Part shown: one piece after another, positions 8,835 through 21,177 of the stretch
How the letters are laid out: each line of letters starts with the position of its first letter
How positions within the stretch are numbered: position 1 is the first letter of the stretch
Source: Methanobacterium sp. PtaB.Bin024
Lineage (GTDB): Archaea; Methanobacteriota; Methanobacteria; Methanobacteriales; Methanobacteriaceae
Assembly: GCA_002067065.1 (NCBI GenBank)
Contig: MVPY01000025.1
Span: 55,001-119,000, forward strand
Reading direction: 5' to 3'
Length of the DNA: 64,000 nt
Notes under the pieces: model-generated
Told to the model about the DNA's origin: nothing
The model's input: only the letters and a program-made list of their open reading frames with translations
Database searches by the model: none
Program-made: the position numbers and the translations under genes

Positions 8835-10139
8835 CTACGTCCCTCTCACCAGAGGTTTGCTCAAATGACGTCGAGCAGAGGGTGGAACCTCATAAAAACC
8901 TTTTTTAAGGGTTCTTTCAACTTCTACTTTTTCTTTTGCATCGCTGCGAATTTTATTCCCACATCGAGGGCATTTATAACCTTTACCTGTCCCTGCAGAT
9001 TTCATACGTTTCCCACATTCACAGAGGGGATTGACATATTCGTATAGGGGTGCTAGGTTAATGATCTGGATTTTCTCCACATTCAATGTTCCTTTTCGTC
9101 CTATTCCTCCATATACTATCAATTGGTCTCCAGGAACTAGCTGACGTACCACTTCTCGAAACTGCTTGGTAGGTTCATAGGCAGCACATTCTACTTCTCC
9201 AGATTCATCTATCAGAGTGAAAATGACATGTCCTCCCTCAATAACCACTGGAAAATCTTTTACTTGGCCTTTGACAATGTAACACTGGAATTGTTCCATC
9301 TTTCCAATGTTTTCTGCAACTTGCAGGTGCATGTCAGTATGCTGGTTAGTTAAAAATACCATGGAACGTTCTATGGGTTCAGAGACCTTCACCAGTTTCT
9401 GAGCCTCTAGGACTGCATCTTCTTTTTCACCCCGAATACCATAAAGCACTGGACATGGTGTGTGTGGAGTAATGGCCATATATCCTTCATCTAAATTATC
9501 AAATGTATCCGGATAAGTTTTCCTGTCCATTTCCCGGACAGATTCTGCATCAACTAGTCGTTTTTTACCATAATTTGCCGGGTCACGGTAGGCCAGTAAT
9601 TCATAGGTGACATCATTCAAGGGACAACCAATGGCAGCTAAGGAGCCAATAACTCCCCTTCCTTTTTTAAACTTGAATAATTCTGCCCCCAATTTATCTG
9701 CTAATTCTTCAGCTTCATCCTGTTTTACTATGGTTCTAATGGTTTTCATGGCGAAGCTCTGAAGTTCAGGAGTTATCTTTCCCTCATAAAATACCAAGCC
9801 AGGATTGGTTTTAGGATCTTCCATCATTGATAATTCTTTTACCATGTTAAAAATAAGTTTTTTAGCATCAATAATATCTTTTTTTGAATTTAAAACCATT
9901 TTAAACGACACTGCACCATTTCCCCTGGTTTTATGGGGTGCAAATGGGTTCAGGCGTATTAGGTGTGGTGGACTATCTACCCTGAAACCACAAGCTTTAA
10001 GTCGGTCCATAATCACACAACATATATATGTGGTGCACATTCCACTACTAGAATCTGTGTCATCCATACCAACATAAACTTTAAACGAATCTGAATTAAC
10101 TGGGTTAAAATCTGAATTAACTGTATCACTATTATTCAT
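8835..10139 (-). CDS. tiaS: tRNA(Ile2) 2-agmatinylcytidine synthetase
   Basis: TiaS ligates agmatine to C34 of tRNA-Ile with a CAU anticodon so that it reads AUA. The N-terminal kinase-like part has the GMDDTDSSSGMCT signature, followed by the RLNPFAPHKTRGNGA segment. An OB-fold follows around residues 270-370, and a C-terminal zinc ribbon carries CECGKRMKS and YKCPRCG. ATG at 10137-10139 is chosen because GGTGAT lies seven bases before it; an upstream ATG at 10176-10178 would overlap the divergent gene and lacks such a site. The length of about 434 residues fits the family. Confidence 0.9.
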   Translation of the reverse strand: MNNSDTVNSDFNPVNSDSFKVYVGMDDTDSSSGMCTTYICCVIMDRLKACGFRVDSPPHLIRLNPFAPHKTRGNGAVSFKMVLNSKKDIIDAKKLIFNMVKELSMMEDPKTNPGLVFYEGKITPELQSFAMKTIRTIVKQDEAEELADKLGAELFKFKKGRGVIGSLAAIGCPLNDVTYELLAYRDPANYGKKRLVDAESVREMDRKTYPDTFDNLDEGYMAITPHTPCPVLYGIRGEKEDAVLEAQKLVKVSEPIERSMVFLTNQHTDMHLQVAENIGKMEQFQCYIVKGQVKDFPVVIEGGHVIFTLIDESGEVECAAYEPTKQFREVVRQLVPGDQLIVYGGIGRKGTLNVEKIQIINLAPLYEYVNPLCECGKRMKSAGTGKGYKCPRCGNKIRSDAKEKVEVERTLKKGFYEVPPSARRHLSKPLVRGT

Positions 10140-10164
10140 TTCAAAAATCACCGGGTGTTTTTTC

Positions 10165-11136
<972 letters not shown>

Positions 11137-11257
11137 TCAAATCAAATTTTTATATTATTCCTAATTTTTATAAATAAAAGAAGTATTTTTTATATTTTTT
11201 TAATAAAAGAAGAATTAATAAAAAAATTTATGGAAAAGTAGTTTTCAGAACGTTCTT
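11137..11257. terminator. T-rich convergent spacer, probable terminators for both strands
   Basis: This 121-base spacer lies between converging genes and contains several T runs on each strand (for example 11185-11202 on plus and A runs near 11220-11230), the usual archaeal oligo-T termination signal. No open frame of interest was seen. Confidence 0.4.
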
Positions 11258-12013
11258 TCATCGTTCAGCTAATTTAAGGAAGGTTTCTTCAGCTTCAACC
11301 TCAGAAGCTATACCCACGGCCACTATATCCACAAAATCTAAGGTTTTTAGGTAATCAAAGGCATCATTAGGGGTCATTATTCCCGCAGCCAGTACCTTCT
11401 TGGCCATCACTGTTTTATCCAGATTCATGATTAATTCTCTGAACTTGGCCCTATCTTCTGGTCCATGAGTATCACAATCCATCAAATATCCCAGACGATT
11501 AACTGGAACACCATAAATCTGGAAATCATTTAAAACAGGTGAATCTAAAAGTTTCCTGGTTGTTTTAAATGGTGTATGGGTTACCAAACCTGGAATAGCC
11601 CCACTATCATTTATCACATCCAGTTTTTCACCTAACAAATCCCAGTTGCACTGGTCAGTAACCGATGCATGTAATAATATGGCCTTGGCATCTAATTGTG
11701 TGAGAAGTTCTACATCATCAACACCCTCTTCAGGGTCTGGACGAATTGTAGCTACAATATCCATGGGAAACCCTTCATCACGTGCTATTTGAAGGGCTTC
11801 AACCACTGGGGGGTAGGGTAAAAGCTGTATTCCCCGTACTCCCAACTGGTAGGATTTGGCTATGATACTGGCCATGGCTTCTGGCTTTCGGTAGAGATCC
11901 AGAATATAAAGTCTGGCGCGATGTCCAAACTGTGGTGCTCCAATAAAGGGGGAAGTTCCCAGCAAAGTTCTGGGCAGTTTTTGGCCATTTATTTCAATAA
12001 AACCTTCTAACAT
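11258..12013 (-). CDS. Conserved TIM-barrel protein of unknown function
   Basis: 251 residues with a clear TIM-barrel rhythm, including strands ending in GVRGIQLLPYP, DIVATIRPD, DAKAILLHASV, PGLVTHTP and DIVAVGIAS. These line up with successive beta strands whose ends carry conserved polar residues. I recognise it as a conserved archaeal hypothetical protein, not as an enzyme of known reaction. The next gene upstream, a YbjQ-type protein, is 14 bases away on the same strand, so the two are probably co-transcribed. Confidence 0.6.
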   Translation of the reverse strand: MLEGFIEINGQKLPRTLLGTSPFIGAPQFGHRARLYILDLYRKPEAMASIIAKSYQLGVRGIQLLPYPPVVEALQIARDEGFPMDIVATIRPDPEEGVDDVELLTQLDAKAILLHASVTDQCNWDLLGEKLDVINDSGAIPGLVTHTPFKTTRKLLDSPVLNDFQIYGVPVNRLGYLMDCDTHGPEDRAKFRELIMNLDKTVMAKKVLAAGIMTPNDAFDYLKTLDFVDIVAVGIASEVEAEETFLKLAER

Positions 12014-12027
12014 TACAATCTTTACCT

Positions 12028-12369
12028 TTATTCAACTTTTTGAGCCACTACAGCAGTTCCATAAACCAGGATCTCTTGCATGATGTCAGAGATATCGTTG
12101 GAATCATAGCGGGCACTGATTATGGCATTGGCTCCCATGGCCTTGGCATGGTCCATGGCTCTGTGAAGGGCTTCTTCTCGGGTTTCTTCCATCATACTAA
12201 CATATTCCTTAATTTCCCCACCGAACATGGAACGTATCCCTGCACCTATCTGCCCACCAACACCTCTGCTGCGTACGGTGAGTCCATATACAAAGCCTTT
12301 AGTTTCGGTAATTTCATGTCCTGGTATGTAGTTTGAGCTTACAATAATGTATTCATCCACTGAAACCAT
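12028..12369 (-). CDS. YbjQ/UPF0145 family protein
   Basis: 113-residue member of the YbjQ (UPF0145) family, which forms a pentameric heavy-metal-binding-like fold of unknown role. Typical segments are GLTVRSRGVGGQIGAGIRSMFGGEI and the ending GANAIISARYDSN...VYGTAVV. ATG at 12367-12369 is chosen because GGAGG at 12377-12381 lies seven bases upstream; an in-frame TTG at 12375 is less likely. It leads an apparent two-gene operon with the TIM-barrel protein, with a TATA-like sequence around 12414-12425 on the minus strand. Confidence 0.85.
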   Translation of the reverse strand: MVSVDEYIIVSSNYIPGHEITETKGFVYGLTVRSRGVGGQIGAGIRSMFGGEIKEYVSMMEETREEALHRAMDHAKAMGANAIISARYDSNDISDIMQEILVYGTAVVAQKVE

Positions 12370-12375
12370 AATCAA

Positions 12376-12740
12376 ACCTCCAAATGTTGATCTATTTTTT
12401 CCATTTATTTCCTTACATATATTTTCTTTTTGGAAATTTATTTAAAAGTCCATTGTTAATTCTTAATACTGATTTAATATAAAATTCATGCTTATTTGAA
12501 AGTTTAAAATCTTTAATATTGATCTTAAACTTCAATTAATTCATATCCAACAAAAAATAGTAAAAAACCATCTTAAATTCTTTATTTATAAGAGATATCT
12601 TGTTTAAAGGAGATAATTTTTGGATTATTTGAGTTTTTAATAATTCAACAAATTTAAATCTTTATCACTTCAATTAATTATATCACTTCAAAAAAAATAA
12701 TTTAACCATAGTAAAACTGGACCTTAAGGCCGTTAAAAAA
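12376..12740. other. AT-rich divergent intergenic region
   Basis: About 365 bases between the divergent YbjQ and serA genes. It holds the minus-strand promoter near 12414-12425. On the plus side a direct repeat TATCACTTCAA occurs at 12663-12673 and 12681-12691, upstream of serA. No open frame, RNA fold or riboswitch could be supported by eye. Confidence 0.4.
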
Positions 12741-12749
12741 ATGGATAAT

Positions 12750-14330
<1,581 letters not shown>

Positions 14331-14362
14331 TCATTGTCTTTAAAATCAGCTTTTAAACCATT

Positions 14363-14390
14363 TTTTATCTATTTTTTTTTATCTTATTTT
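14363..14390 (+). terminator. Oligo-T terminator after serA
   Basis: A pyrimidine-rich run with stretches of five to eight T lies 30-60 bases after the serA stop. It is in the convergent spacer with the JAMM gene and fits archaeal termination. Confidence 0.4.
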
Positions 14391-14447
14391 GATTTTAGGT
14401 TATTATGTGCAGTTAAATCGTTGTCTGGTAATTATGTTATTCAGTAA

Positions 14448-14891
14448 TTAGATTATCCGATAATTGATCATTTCCCCGAAAGTATCATAACCTATCATAC
14501 TTTCTTCGGTGTAAGGTTGGGCAATTATCAAATGGAACAGGCCATTCTTGGCAAAAAAGTGCAAATCTGCAGTAGAGGGAGTAGCATTTGGAATGGGATG
14601 GCTATGAACTGATCCCACTGTTTCAGTGGTCATGGGCATCATGAATGTTTTCATAACCGCACTCTGATTTGAGGTTTCACCAGGTAAGAAAACAAGACCC
14701 TCTACCTTTAAAACTCCTTCATGGATTTTTCCTTCCAGCATGGCCATGAATTCCAGAGGATGGGATTGCCTGGCTATTTGGATTATTTCATCCACAACTT
14801 CTCTGTCTATGAGAATTTCCTGGAAATCTTTACCCTGGTTTCCCAGGAGGATCCCTATAATTCTGTCAACCCAACCTTTTTTTTCATTCAT
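14448..14891 (-). CDS. JAMM/MPN-domain metalloprotease-like protein
   Basis: 147-residue JAB1/MPN domain protein. The zinc motif is complete: H96-S-H98-P followed by ten residues and D109, with S106, and E47 as the likely catalytic glutamate. Archaeal members cleave small ubiquitin-like modifiers from their targets or process sulfur carriers. A ubiquitin-like protein ending in Gly-Gly is encoded at 61127-61327 and would be a plausible substrate, which is inference. It is convergent with serA; 61 bases separate its start from the end of the Thg1-type gene upstream on the same strand. Confidence 0.85.
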   Translation of the reverse strand: MNEKKGWVDRIIGILLGNQGKDFQEILIDREVVDEIIQIARQSHPLEFMAMLEGKIHEGVLKVEGLVFLPGETSNQSAVMKTFMMPMTTETVGSVHSHPIPNATPSTADLHFFAKNGLFHLIIAQPYTEESMIGYDTFGEMINYRII

Positions 14892-14952
14892 AGGATCAGT
14901 TTGTGATGGTTGTATTAATATATATCAACTAGTTCTTCATTCACATGACCCA

Positions 14953-15696
14953 TCAGATTATGGATTTTTCATTGAAAAATTTCTCATCAAACATGGGCAG
15001 ATCCCAGTCAATGGTAATTTTATTCCGTTGAGATGTAACCTTTTCATGGGTTAAAGGGTTCAAACCTTCAACTTCAACTTTTCTCGTGTATAACCCAATC
15101 CCCCTTCTCTGCCAGGCAGGCATCTGGGCCAGGTTAATGCCCTGTTGAAAGAGAATTTCATGCAATTGATTGCTTTTCTTTTTATGAAGGAGAGTCATGG
15201 TTTCCTCTTTAGAATGCTCCTTTCTCAGTGTCCAGTAAGAATATCCATTCAAACAGTTTCTCCATGCTTCCATCTGCCTTTCTTTGAAATATGCAATAAC
15301 TCCCTTCCTGGAAAGGGGGATAACTCTTGAATCAAACGAAATAGAAGCTGTTTCATCAAAAAGTCCAGAAAAACGTTCTCTTCCCATAATTTCACGAGTG
15401 AATGCCCCACTCATGAAACTGGCCATAACTGAATCAATTTTCTCTACTCTTCCTGCAAAAGGAACCTCTCCCAGAAGTAAACTGATTTCATCGGAGAAAA
15501 TGTATATAAATCTGGGATTGAACTCCTTGAAAAGATGGTGGGATGCTTCTGCAAGGATTTCAGCAAATTCCAGGTCATAGGGTTTTTCAAACTCCAGTTT
15601 ACGTGATAATTGCGAAAAATTCCTGCCATCAAGCCTTACCGCGATATTGGAAGTGCAGGGAACCTTTAAATTGGAAAATATTTCACACTCTTTCAT
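14953..15696 (-). CDS. thg1: tRNA(His) guanylyltransferase family protein (Thg1/TLP)
   Basis: Member of the 3'-5' nucleotide polymerase family that adds G-1 to tRNA-His or repairs tRNA 5' ends. It is 247 residues long, with the palm-domain metal carboxylates in [10 protein letters not shown] and FSDEISLLL. The C-terminal part has [11 protein letters not shown] and the WQRRGIGLY segment typical of the family. Archaeal members are generally template-dependent, so repair of 5'-truncated tRNAs is also possible. tRNA-His is not in the window, so the need for added G cannot be tested here. Confidence 0.88.
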   Translation of the reverse strand: MKECEIFSNLKVPCTSNIAVRLDGRNFSQLSRKLEFEKPYDLEFAEILAEASHHLFKEFNPRFIYIFSDEISLLLGEVPFAGRVEKIDSVMASFMSGAFTREIMGRERFSGLFDETASISFDSRVIPLSRKGVIAYFKERQMEAWRNCLNGYSYWTLRKEHSKEETMTLLHKKKSNQLHEILFQQGINLAQMPAWQRRGIGLYTRKVEVEGLNPLTHEKVTSQRNKITIDWDLPMFDEKFFNEKSII

Positions 15697-16023
15697 CTAA
15701 TCAACAAAGATTTCTTTTTTAGAATTTATTAGAATTAAATGTTAATTTTAATATTTTTCTTTCAATTTTAATATTTTTTTATAACAATGTTATAATTAAT
15801 TTTGTTATCTGAAAGTTATCTGAATTATATGGATTTAAACGAATATGGACTTATGAAAGTTTTTTTTGAAAGGATGGGATTGAATAAAATTTCATCAAGA
15901 TTATGTGCACAAAAATGGAATTCACTAACTAAAAAGAAGTTCAATAATAAAAATAAGTTCAATAGAAGAGTTCAGTAAAATAAAGGATTATTTATTTAAA
16001 AAAGATTTTTGAATTGATTTAAT
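15697..16023. other. AT-rich intergenic region
   Basis: 327 bases between two minus-strand genes. The promoter of the Thg1-type gene should lie at 15697-15780, which is very AT-rich. The rest holds only a weak short plus-strand frame (listed separately) and no recognisable RNA. Confidence 0.4.
15829..15978 (+). CDS. Possible small basic protein (weak)
   Basis: A 49-codon frame from ATG to TAA, rich in Lys, Asn and Arg, in a region without other genes on the plus strand. No convincing ribosome binding site precedes it and I recognise no family. It may be chance; only conservation in related genomes would support it. Confidence 0.2.
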   Translation: MDLNEYGLMKVFFERMGLNKISSRLCAQKWNSLTKKKFNNKNKFNRRVQ

Positions 16024-16788
16024 TCAGGTTCCTATCAGTAAATTTTCGTTAAGACTGTTTAACAGTTTAATGGCAGAATAAGCAGCCATAACACTTGTTT
16101 TAGGGTTCATGGAACATCTGAGGTTGCTGGTTACGGTGTGGAATTCTCCGAAATCTCCCACCACTTCCAATTCATGCATGTTCCGATCTACTTGGGGGTC
16201 TGCAATGATTTTAACCTCAATTTCTTGACCAGCAGCCATACTAACTGTAGCAGCTACATTGATGTTTAAGGGGAATTTTTGGACAGCTTCTGTGGCCTTT
16301 CCCTGGTAGAGGATGGTTTTTTTTTCGGTGGTGATCCCAAGTGAACGGGGTGGTTTCCTAGTTACCAAAGTAACTCGTTGGATTTTGCCTAAAGATGCAG
16401 CTTTGATTCCGTCAAGACCTACTATCGCGCCTGAAGGAGCATATATCTTACAGTTGTTTTTTTTAGCCAGTTTTTCCAGTTTTAGTCTGGTTTCTGGATT
16501 TAGTAGGCCCCCAACACTCATAACAATAACATCTTTACCTTCTTTAAGGATAATGGGAACCGTTTCCTCTACAGCTTTAGGTGATGCAGCTTCAATTACC
16601 AGATCCACATGGCTTAACATGTCTTTCAGGTCAAGAACCACTCTCCCATCAACTTGTGATGCGAGATTTTCGGCTCTTTCCATGTCCCGGTCGTAAAAAT
16701 ATTTTATTTCAACACCCAGTTTTCCTTCACTGGCGAAATTTGTTATAATGTTAGCTATGGCACCGCATCCCAGGATACCAACTATCAT
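16024..16788 (-). CDS. nadX: L-aspartate dehydrogenase
   Basis: Oxidises aspartate to iminoaspartate, the first step of NAD synthesis in organisms without the oxidase NadB. The 254 residues start with the Rossmann motif [10 protein letters not shown]. They continue with the DLVIEAASP segment, VMSVGGL, and the family signature [15 protein letters not shown], and end with a C-terminal domain holding the active-site His region (EFHTVTSN). Length is typical. It begins four bases after the PRC-barrel gene, so the two share a transcript. Confidence 0.92.
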   Translation of the reverse strand: MIVGILGCGAIANIITNFASEGKLGVEIKYFYDRDMERAENLASQVDGRVVLDLKDMLSHVDLVIEAASPKAVEETVPIILKEGKDVIVMSVGGLLNPETRLKLEKLAKKNNCKIYAPSGAIVGLDGIKAASLGKIQRVTLVTRKPPRSLGITTEKKTILYQGKATEAVQKFPLNINVAATVSMAAGQEIEVKIIADPQVDRNMHELEVVGDFGEFHTVTSNLRCSMNPKTSVMAAYSAIKLLNSLNENLLIGT

Positions 16789-16792
16789 TTAT

Positions 16793-17122
16793 TTATATCT
16801 CCGCACTGGCAGGTTTGCTGGGTTCTTTTATTTCTGGACTTATAAGTAAAATATCTCCAACTGCCTGAACTCGATCATAAGGTATTTCTACAGTTCCTTC
16901 CTCTTTTAAAGGTCGGATTTCATCTCCTTCAGGAACTATTCTTATGCTTTTTGTTATAACGTCTTTAATACCAACACTTTTCTTGTCAGGGTTCAGGGCA
17001 ACAGCTTTTAGGGTTGAAACCCTGCCTTTTTTAATGTTTAAGATCACGTCCTGAATGCGTCCCACGTACTTTCCGCGGGTGGTGTATACATCTAAGTTAT
17101 ATAGGTTTGTCAGTTCCACCAT
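16793..17122 (-). CDS. PRC-barrel domain protein
   Basis: Small PRC-barrel protein (about 109 residues) with the pattern LYNLDVYTTRGKYVGRIQDV...GRVSTLKAVAL and a second half ending IPYDRVQAVGDILLI, followed by a short tail. Such proteins are found in archaeal RNA metabolism and, in some archaea, as cell-division partners; which role applies here is not visible. ATG at 17120-17122 is chosen because GAGGTGG lies just upstream; the frame extends further to 17194 without a better site. Confidence 0.8.
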   Translation of the reverse strand: MVELTNLYNLDVYTTRGKYVGRIQDVILNIKKGRVSTLKAVALNPDKKSVGIKDVITKSIRIVPEGDEIRPLKEEGTVEIPYDRVQAVGDILLISPEIKEPSKPASAEI

Positions 17123-17194
17123 CTTTCCACCTCTCATTTTTTGGCACATGCCCCGGTCTTTTGAAAACCCATCTACATGCATCTCAGGGTGCAC

Positions 17195-17451
17195 CGTTAA
17201 CTAAATTAAATTAAAATCTTCCCTGTACTTAAATATTTCGAAAGAAGAGGTTATTTTCATCAAATTATTAATCAATATTAAGAGTAGTACCGGTAAATCA
17301 AGCAAGTCTTTCAATAATTTTAATAACATCCAGAGATAAAATATGTAGCCCTAAAGAAGTATTAAAGCATAAAAGATAATGTAACTTTGATGTGGTTCTA
17401 ATACTGAAGTTAATTTAAAATGATTTAAACAATCTATGGTTAGGTGCTCTA
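17195..17451. other. Divergent intergenic region
   Basis: 257 AT-rich bases between the PRC-barrel gene (minus) and the tRNA-binding gene (plus). It must hold both promoters. No motif beyond AT-rich TATA-like stretches stands out. Confidence 0.35.
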
Positions 17452-18177
17452 ATGTGGGATACCAGTGAAGATTACAGGCTCTTGGTGGCGGAAAAATCCA
17501 TTGAACTTTTCCTGAAGACCATTGAGGGCGCTAATTTAAAAGGTAAATGGAATAAAAAACAGGCATTACAGGCTGCCAGAAAAATGACATCTGAAATTCA
17601 AACCCTTTACTATTCATACCTATCACCAGTTGAGATGACAGAAACTCCTCAAATGGTTTTACTGGAAAAACAGGCAGATGAAATAAAAGAAGCCCTTGGG
17701 GGAGATCTATGGCACAAACAATTTTTGGAACTGGTCACTCGTGATGAGAAAGAAAAGCTGGAAGAAGCAATAGCCAAGATAAAGTTCTTCTTTAAAACAA
17801 TATATGGACTAAAAGAACGCCTAAGTTTGGGTGAGATTAAAGATCCGGTGATGGGTATAGATATTAAAAAAGGAGAAATTTTAAGTGTCTCCAAGCACCC
17901 CCAGGCTGATCAGCTCCTTGTGTGCAATGTGAATTTACAACAACGGGCCATCACTGTTGTAACCAATGATCTTGAAGTTAAGGAAGGTAACGAGGTGGCA
18001 GTGGCCATGCTTCCTCCTGAAGTATTCATGGGAATAACCAGTGAAGGAATGTTTTTAGGTGCAGGTAAAGGGGTTCTTAAGGATGTAAAGGGAGATTTAG
18101 GGAAACTTCCCCAGGGTATTCCTCTTGATGCATTGAATGAGGCTAGAAATCTTGTGGAAACATTTTTAGACGGCTGA
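17452..18177 (+). CDS. tRNA-binding (EMAP/Csa-type OB-fold) domain protein
   Basis: 241 residues. The N-terminal 130 are helical and unlike any family I recognise. Residues about 132-225 form the tRNA-binding OB fold seen at the end of methionyl-tRNA synthetases and in EMAPII, with the landmarks [27 protein letters not shown] and a SEGMFLGA segment. It is a standalone protein, so it may present tRNA to a synthetase as a trans-acting domain. An AGGTG lies ahead of the ATG. It is not in an operon. Confidence 0.75.
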   Translation: MWDTSEDYRLLVAEKSIELFLKTIEGANLKGKWNKKQALQAARKMTSEIQTLYYSYLSPVEMTETPQMVLLEKQADEIKEALGGDLWHKQFLELVTRDEKEKLEEAIAKIKFFFKTIYGLKERLSLGEIKDPVMGIDIKKGEILSVSKHPQADQLLVCNVNLQQRAITVVTNDLEVKEGNEVAVAMLPPEVFMGITSEGMFLGAGKGVLKDVKGDLGKLPQGIPLDALNEARNLVETFLDG

Positions 18178-18298
18178 AATTATTTTGTATTCCTTATAAT
18201 TCTTTCTATTCTTTTATTCTTTTTAGAGTTCTTGTTATGGAAACTGTTATTAAATTAAACTCAGGATTATGTGCGTGTAGTGTTTATAAGGATCGAAT

Positions 18299-19705
18299 TC
18301 AGCCGATGATCACCATTTTACTGCGGGTCATATCTTCTACAGCATATTTAACTCCTTCTTTGCCCATCCCACTCATTTTAAACCCTCCAAATGGCATGTT
18401 ATCCGTCCGGAATGTGGGTTGTTTATTGATGAGTACAGCGCCTGTTTCTATTCCATGCACAGCTATTTTGGCATTTTCTATATTCTGGGTGAAAACACCT
18501 GCTTGCAATCCATACTGGGTATTGTTAGCCACCTGAATGGCTTCATTTAGATTTTTAACCCTTATTATTGGGGCTACTGGGCCGAAAGTTTCCTTTTGAA
18601 CCAGTTTCATTTCTTCCTGGACATTATCAAGTACTGTGGCTTCATAAAAAGCTCCTTTTCGTCTACCTCCGCAGAGTAGTTGAGCTCCATTTCCAACAGC
18701 ATCATCAACAACTCTTTCCACATGGATAGCAGCTTCCTCGTCAATTAATGGACCGATATCTGTATCTGGATCCATTGGATCTCCCATCTTTAGTTTCCTG
18801 GTGGAAGATACAAGCTGGTCTGTGAATTGGTCAGCTATTTTTTCATGAAGAATGATCCTTTTTACACCCATACAAACCTGCCCTGCATTGAGGTATGCTC
18901 CACTTACCGCTGCTGTGACGGCAGCATCCAGATCTGCATCATCCATAACTAACAGAGGATCATTTCCTCCCAGTTCCATTGTTAGTTTTTTCATTCCAGC
19001 TTTTTGAACTATGGAAACTCCGGTGGGTATGCTTCCAGTGAAGGAAATTTTATTTATCAATGGGTTGGTTACCATTGCATCTCCTAAAGTTTCACCACTA
19101 CCAGTTACGCTGTTAACGGTTCCATCAGGTAGATGTTTTGCTAAAATCTCTGCCATCTTAAGGCTGGATAGGGGTGCTTTACTGGATGGTTTTAAAACCA
19201 CGGTGTTTTTGGCAGCCAGAGCAGGGGCTAACTTATGCATAGCCAGGTTCACTGGGTAGTTGAAAGGGGTTATTGCGGCAACCACTCCCAGAGGGATTTT
19301 CATTGTAAATCCAAAAACGTTTTTACCGGCAATGGCAGCATCCATGGGAACAGTTTCTCCATAGATCCTTTTCGATTCCTCTGCAGCCATAAGTAATGTT
19401 TGCAGGGATCTGTCCATTTCTATTTTAGAATCCCTTATTGGTTTCCCTGTTTCAAGGCATATGAGTTTAGATATTTCCTTAGATTTTTCCTTTAATTCAT
19501 GGTGGATATCGTAGAGTATTCTGGATACTTTACGAGAAGACATATCCTGCATGGATTTTTTGGCCTTATTAGCGGCGTTGATAGCATTTTTTACATCTTC
19601 ACGGTTTCCTTGAGGCACATGATCAACAATTTTATTGTTGAAGGGGTTTATAACAGCGATTTTTTCTTCTTTATCAGTTAATTTCCCGTTTATTAACATC
19701 TTCAT
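18299..19705 (-). CDS. cofA: Lactaldehyde dehydrogenase, aldehyde dehydrogenase family
   Basis: NAD(P)-dependent aldehyde dehydrogenase of about 468 residues. The cofactor and catalytic elements are visible: [28 protein letters not shown], the catalytic Glu in TMELGGNDP and the nucleophilic Cys in [11 protein letters not shown], followed by ETFGPVAPI. In methanogens this subfamily is assigned to oxidation of lactaldehyde to lactate for the side chain of coenzyme F420; some relatives are non-phosphorylating glyceraldehyde-3-phosphate dehydrogenases. ATG 19705 is preferred to an in-frame TTG at 19735. Confidence 0.8.
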   Translation of the reverse strand: MKMLINGKLTDKEEKIAVINPFNNKIVDHVPQGNREDVKNAINAANKAKKSMQDMSSRKVSRILYDIHHELKEKSKEISKLICLETGKPIRDSKIEMDRSLQTLLMAAEESKRIYGETVPMDAAIAGKNVFGFTMKIPLGVVAAITPFNYPVNLAMHKLAPALAAKNTVVLKPSSKAPLSSLKMAEILAKHLPDGTVNSVTGSGETLGDAMVTNPLINKISFTGSIPTGVSIVQKAGMKKLTMELGGNDPLLVMDDADLDAAVTAAVSGAYLNAGQVCMGVKRIILHEKIADQFTDQLVSSTRKLKMGDPMDPDTDIGPLIDEEAAIHVERVVDDAVGNGAQLLCGGRRKGAFYEATVLDNVQEEMKLVQKETFGPVAPIIRVKNLNEAIQVANNTQYGLQAGVFTQNIENAKIAVHGIETGAVLINKQPTFRTDNMPFGGFKMSGMGKEGVKYAVEDMTRSKMVIIG

Positions 19706-19847
19706 AAATATCGCCCAGTTAGCTGGAATTAACAAATTAAAAAAAGGTTTATTCGTCCAGTTGTTTAATTTTTGAATTACTGTATAAATACGATTTTAAA
19801 AAATTAAAAAGTAGGATCTAATTCTTAGATCACTGAATTAATTGGGT

Positions 19848-20054
19848 TTAGTTAAAACTTTGGTTAATTTCCTGAAGGCTGTTGTCAATGTCCTGAACTT
19901 CACTACCATTGGTCAGTTCATCGCCCATATCATGCACATAATTTCGGTAGACGATCATTGCTATTAGAACTATGACAATGATACCTCCAAATAGTAATAC
20001 AAATTCAGCAGAAGTCTGGGCTGCTTCATCTTCTATAATTCCCATGTCTATCAC
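19848..20054 (-). CDS. Class III signal peptide pilin-like protein
   Basis: 68-residue archaeal pilin. The N-terminus is short and acidic (MIDMGIIEDEAA) and is followed by Q13-T-S-A-E17-F and a hydrophobic helix to about residue 41. That is the Q-x-S-x-E signature of class III signal peptides cut by the EppA-type peptidase just before the Gln. The C-terminal 27 residues are polar and acidic. It is 17 bases downstream of a TadC/GspF-like gene on the same strand, so pilin and assembly platform are co-transcribed. Confidence 0.85.
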   Translation of the reverse strand: MIDMGIIEDEAAQTSAEFVLLFGGIIVIVLIAMIVYRNYVHDMGDELTNGSEVQDIDNSLQEINQSFN

Positions 20055-20071
20055 TCCCGTAAATGCCCATA

Positions 20072-21004
20072 TTATATGCCAAGTATCATTGGCGCGACAA
20101 TTCCCATCACATAAAATATTGCATATGCCGCTGGTACCAGTAATAATGCATATTTAACTCCTTTCCGTGGGCTTCCATACATAACTATTCCCATTAATAA
20201 GCCTGCAATTATCGAGTGGATGATGATGTATCCGGCGGCACTGGTTTGAGCAGCACCCGCCAGGGGGTTACTTTTCCCAGCTGATGCAATGAAACTTGAG
20301 TAGGTCATTATCATCCCCAAGGCAAATGGAGCGGCAATAACTGCGGATATTAACAGGAACATCACTGACATCATGACATTGGCTCTTCTCTCCCTTTGCA
20401 AAGCCAGAACCGCTCTCAAATCCTCTGCAACTGTTTCAATAACATCTGCAAGGCTACCTCCCACTTTCCTGCCCTCTATTATCATCCTAAATGTTCTGTC
20501 TAATGTTTTAGATTGGAGACGTTCACCCATACCTAAAAGTGCATCTTCAAAGGTGCTTCCAATCTTAATTTCAATTACTGCCCTTTTCAGTTCATCAGTT
20601 AATGGACCTTCTCCGTGTTTGGAGATGTCTTCCATGGCAGTTTCAACACCTACTCCTGAACGTAGAAGTGATGAGATCTGTCTTAAAAAATCAGGAGTAC
20701 CCTGTTCAATGGCATCAATCCTGCGTTCCATCATGAAGAATATCCAAACAAGTATAATAATACTGGGGGCGATTAAACCAAGAATGAAACCAATTATGGG
20801 ATTCATACCTAAAACCAAAAATGGTATCAACAGTATAATGCCCAGAATTAACCCTGAACCTATAATCAGGGTTAAAAGATCAGATGCCTTAACATACATT
20901 CCAGAACGAATAAGGGTTTCCTGTAATCGAACCATCCATCTATCTGGAAAAACACCATCAATGGTGTTTGATACTGGTGACAGTGCAGAAGGTATGAGGG
21001 CCAT
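20072..21004 (-). CDS. Type II secretion system F-domain protein (TadC-like pilus platform)
   Basis: 310-residue integral membrane protein with the GspF/TadC architecture. Two hydrophobic helices (about 44-95) precede a cytoplasmic helical domain (about 100-210) with [19 protein letters not shown] and [16 protein letters not shown], and three further membrane helices close the protein. It would form the inner-membrane platform for assembling the adjacent pilin. A second F-domain protein is encoded at 30493-31608 next to the ATPase, so the machine seems to use a pair. Its promoter region 21005-21100 is TATA-rich. Confidence 0.85.
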   Translation of the reverse strand: MALIPSALSPVSNTIDGVFPDRWMVRLQETLIRSGMYVKASDLLTLIIGSGLILGIILLIPFLVLGMNPIIGFILGLIAPSIIILVWIFFMMERRIDAIEQGTPDFLRQISSLLRSGVGVETAMEDISKHGEGPLTDELKRAVIEIKIGSTFEDALLGMGERLQSKTLDRTFRMIIEGRKVGGSLADVIETVAEDLRAVLALQRERRANVMMSVMFLLISAVIAAPFALGMIMTYSSFIASAGKSNPLAGAAQTSAAGYIIIHSIIAGLLMGIVMYGSPRKGVKYALLLVPAAYAIFYVMGIVAPMILGI

Positions 21005-21177
21005 TTTTTCACCTATTGTATAAAATATGGTATATAATATTATTTTATTACTATAATTGTCTTTATATTATTATGCAAGAAGTATATATTATTTACCTAA
21101 TTCTATTCTGTGCTGGTACAATATTGTTATTGGTATAATATTATGTTGTTATGGAATGGTTGAACATATTCAATCTT

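Noticed and set aside
12376..12740. Riboswitch or attenuator upstream of serA
   Set aside because: The region is AT-rich, with only an 11-base direct repeat; no conserved RNA fold could be traced.
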